Source: an uncultured Austwickia sp. (GTDB taxonomy: Bacteria; Actinomycetota; Actinomycetes; Actinomycetales; Dermatophilaceae). Taken from it: a stretch of DNA of 6,524 nt. Position 1 is the first letter of the stretch, and each line of letters opens with the position of its first letter. Below, in pieces: positions 5,509 to 6,524 of the stretch. The stretch is taken from assembly GCA_934678955.1 (NCBI GenBank), contig CAKUSI010000214.1:1-6524 (forward strand), given 5' to 3'. Under the pieces are notes generated by a model, which was given only the letters and a program-made list of their open reading frames with translations, was not told the origin of the DNA and made no database searches. Both the position numbers and the translations under genes were made by a program.

Positions 5509-5564
5509 GTACCGCGGCACGAGGAGCGCTCGTGAGCTACCTCTCGCGCGGAGTGCCGCGGTAC
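5509..5564 (+). repeat. Hairpin element, copy 5 (variant stem)
   Basis: Arms GTACCGCGGCAC (5509-5520) and GTGCCGCGGTAC (5553-5564) are identical to those of copy 4 and perfectly complementary. The inner segment (5521-5552) is again 32 nt and begins GAGGAGC, but its middle has diverged to CGCTCGTGAGCTACCTC. It keeps an internal complement, GAGG with CCTC (5540-5543) plus flanking GC pairs. Confidence 0.85.
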
Positions 5565-5638
5565 GGGTGTCTCGGTGGGTGGGACTATCTTGGTATGCCG
5601 TTCGTATAGCGACGGTCATCGGATCGGTTAGCAGCCCT

Positions 5639-5699
5639 GCGAAGAAATCGCTTCGCCCCCTCATGGGGGGTGTCGTCCGGGCTCCCGAGTCGGGCCCGA
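5639..5699. other. Cluster of small hairpins
   Basis: Three palindromes follow one another: GCGAAG (5639-5644) with CTTCGC (5651-5656), CCCCC (5656-5660) with GGGGG from 5665, and the perfect 10-bp palindrome TCGGGCCCGA (5690-5699). No U-tract follows. They could mark a structured leader or a bidirectional termination zone, but no gene is adjacent on either side. The stretch 5700-5900 contains no gene I can support, only another 5-bp hairpin, CCCCC (5832-5836) with GGGGG (5841-5845). Confidence 0.35.
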
Positions 5700-5904
5700 G
5701 GCCCGCCCTGCGCCCCGCGCCGGTGCGGCGAGTTGACGCCGCCTATCGGCCTGGACGTGTGTGCCCTGAGTGATTCCGACCGGACCGTCATCCACTGGTG
5801 ACCGTCGCGTTGCCGCAGGTCAAACGTGGTCCCCCCAGGCGGGGGTCAGACTTCGCGGAGCGGGCTGTCGGGCGTCATCCTTGTGTTTCCGCAGTTCAGG
5901 GGGC

Positions 5905-6060
5905 GGTTTTGGATTGAATTGTACGACTGTCCTAAACAAATGCTCATATCAGCATTCGAGAAACTTTCAGGAATGGGGGTTCCGCAACTTCCAAAACTTG
6001 GCAAAGCGCGCCATACTCAAACACGTCATCCCTGGCCGTCCCGCGCCCACGCCCCCGTCC
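5905..6060 (+). promoter_or_regulatory. A/T-rich region upstream of the secreted-protein gene
   Basis: From about 5905 to 6020 the DNA is markedly richer in A and T than anything else in the window. It contains short repeats of AACTT (near 5963, 5987 and 5995) and TGCT/AGCA and GGAA/TTCC inverted repeats. It is the natural place for the promoter of the gene at 6103. Candidate boxes such as TTGTAC with TCATAT have non-ideal spacing, so I assign none. The leader would be around 100 nt or longer. Confidence 0.35.
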
Positions 6061-6074
6061 TGGGGGTGAGTGGA

Positions 6075-6111
6075 GTGGGACACGTACGAAAAGAGAACTA
6101 CCTTGTCCCAC
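6075..6111 (+). promoter_or_regulatory. Possible translation-control hairpin around RBS and start
   Basis: GTGGGAC (6075-6081) and GTCCCAC (6105-6111) form a perfect 7-bp inverted repeat. The 23-nt loop contains the purine-rich AAGAGA (6091-6096) that serves as ribosome binding site, and the TTG start (6103-6105) sits at the loop-stem boundary. In mRNA this could present or mask the start. The pairing is seen; any regulatory role is inference. Confidence 0.35.
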
Positions 6112-6524
6112 AAGACAGGCAAGCGCGTCCTCGCAACGACCGCTACCTCGGCCCTCGCCTTCGCGGGCCTGATCGCGATGCCACTCACGGCTCAGGCTGC
6201 CGTGGGTTCAGGCATCTCCACGTGGGTAAACGGCTGCGGTGTCAACGACACCCTGCTTGTAGATCCGGTGGACAATCTGACTCAGATGTCGGTTGACGGT
6301 GGTGCCAACTGGTTCGCCATCCCGTTCAGGTCGGGCGTCGACGCGGACGGCAACAAGGTGGTCGACCTCGCGGGCATCTCGGGCCTCTACGACACGAATA
6401 CCGCGAGCGGTACCTACACGCTCGTCAACAAGGACATCATTCTCACCAACGCGGACGGGAGCAAGGTCGTCACTGCTCCTGCGACTGCCGGTCAGACTGC
6501 GAACGTTTCCAACAAGCTCTGTAC
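6103..6524 (+). CDS. Unknown secreted protein, N-terminal part (runs off window)
   Basis: An open frame of 140 codons continues past the right edge. From the TTG at 6103 the product begins with a clear Sec signal peptide: basic SHKTGKR, hydrophobic VLATTATSALAFAGLIAMPL, and TAQA-AVG cleavage near residue 32. I chose the TTG because AAGAGA lies 6 nt upstream and the signal peptide then has normal length. A GTG at 6070 is in frame just after a TGA and would add 11 residues. The mature part (GISTWVNGCGVNDTLLVDP, then NWFAIPFRSGVDADGNKVVDL) is Gly, Asp, Asn, Thr and Val rich, like beta-rich extracellular proteins, with Cys at 45 and 140. I see no catalytic motif, lipobox or known domain in the visible part. 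It may be a surface or secreted protein; function unknown. Confidence 0.75.
   Translation, partial: MSHKTGKRVLATTATSALAFAGLIAMPLTAQAAVGSGISTWVNGCGVNDTLLVDPVDNLTQMSVDGGANWFAIPFRSGVDADGNKVVDLAGISGLYDTNTASGTYTLVNKDIILTNADGSKVVTAPATAGQTANVSNKLC

Larger units (their letters stand above)
5351..5568 (+). repeat. 109-bp tandem duplication carrying hairpin copies 4 and 5
   Basis: 5351-5459 and 5460-5568 align along their whole length with a period of exactly 109. Both read GTGGCGTC(A/G)CTTGCGGT early, then ACGGGTACCGCGGCACGAG or a close variant, an inner segment, and GTGCCGCGGTACGG. The inner segment of the second copy has diverged most. The period is not a multiple of three, and open frames crossing it are not credible proteins. 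Confidence 0.85.

Noticed and set aside
841..5564. Hairpins as integron attC sites
   Set aside because: The spacing and nearby recombinase fragment made this tempting, but the arms lack the GTTRRRY / RYYYAAC core-site pattern and the elements do not each follow a gene cassette.
841..5564. Hairpins as a retron or diversity-generating element RNA
   Set aside because: No reverse transcriptase is encoded in the window and the elements occur in multiple dispersed copies without a fixed partner gene.
5219..5773. Long plus-strand open frame (184 codons) across the hairpin copies 4 and 5
   Set aside because: It crosses a 109-bp tandem repeat whose period shifts frame, has Arg/Gly/Val-rich low-complexity composition and no recognisable motif. 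Overlapping frames are equally open, as expected in high-GC DNA.
5820..5880. Riboswitch upstream of the secreted-protein gene
   Set aside because: The hairpin CCCCC/GGGGG suggested structure, but I could not match cobalamin, ydaO or glycine riboswitch core motifs, and it lies more than 200 nt from the gene.

Overview
The window looks like a piece of an accessory, gene-poor region from a high-GC Gram-positive bacterium (Actinomycetota). The base composition, GTG and TTG starts, the actinobacterial style of the AbiE proteins and the two secreted proteins with Ala-rich signal peptides point that way. I cannot place the genus. Only two complete, convincing genes are present: an AbiEi-type antitoxin (1401-1985, minus) and a secreted trypsin-like serine protease (3147-4259, minus). 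A third real gene, encoding an unknown secreted protein, enters at 6103 (plus) and runs off the right edge.

Left third (1-2560): a graveyard of small defence and toxin-antitoxin genes. Two remnants on the minus strand lie in the same frame: one resembles the N-terminus of AbiEi/DUF559-type proteins (442-618), the other the N-terminal half of an ADP-ribosyltransferase (10-414). The abiE operon follows: an intact antitoxin overlaps by 4 bases (GTGA) a toxin gene that has lost its nucleotidyltransferase core through an in-frame internal deletion (1066-1404). It is flanked by two direct copies of a ~170-bp repeat, called R1 here (645-815 and 2251-2421). The second copy ends exactly where the C-terminal fragment of an XRE/HigA-type antitoxin begins (2419-2556).

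Middle (2557-4330): about 300 bp without a gene, the N-terminal fragment of a tyrosine recombinase (2875-3114, minus), then the secreted S1 protease with an apparent ribosome binding site and a possible promoter at 4325-4332.

Right third (4333-6524): about 1.7 kb with no credible gene. Its main content is a family of hairpin elements. Five copies occur in the window (841-894, 4755-4812, 4972-5029, 5400-5455, 5509-5564). Each has an 11-13-bp perfect inverted repeat around an inner segment of exactly 32 nt that is conserved in sequence and orientation. Two stem types exist, differing at three base pairs with compensatory changes on both arms. Associated modules include a conserved small CTCCC/GGGAG hairpin upstream, a ~56-bp tail (tandemly duplicated after copy 1) and a 109-bp tandem duplication carrying copies 4 and 5. 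This structured repeat family is the most unusual thing here. It could be a REP/MITE-like element, a structured RNA or a paired protein-binding site.

The intact genes do not form one pathway. The protease and the right-edge gene both encode exported proteins; the rest is mobile or toxin-antitoxin debris punctuated by repeats.
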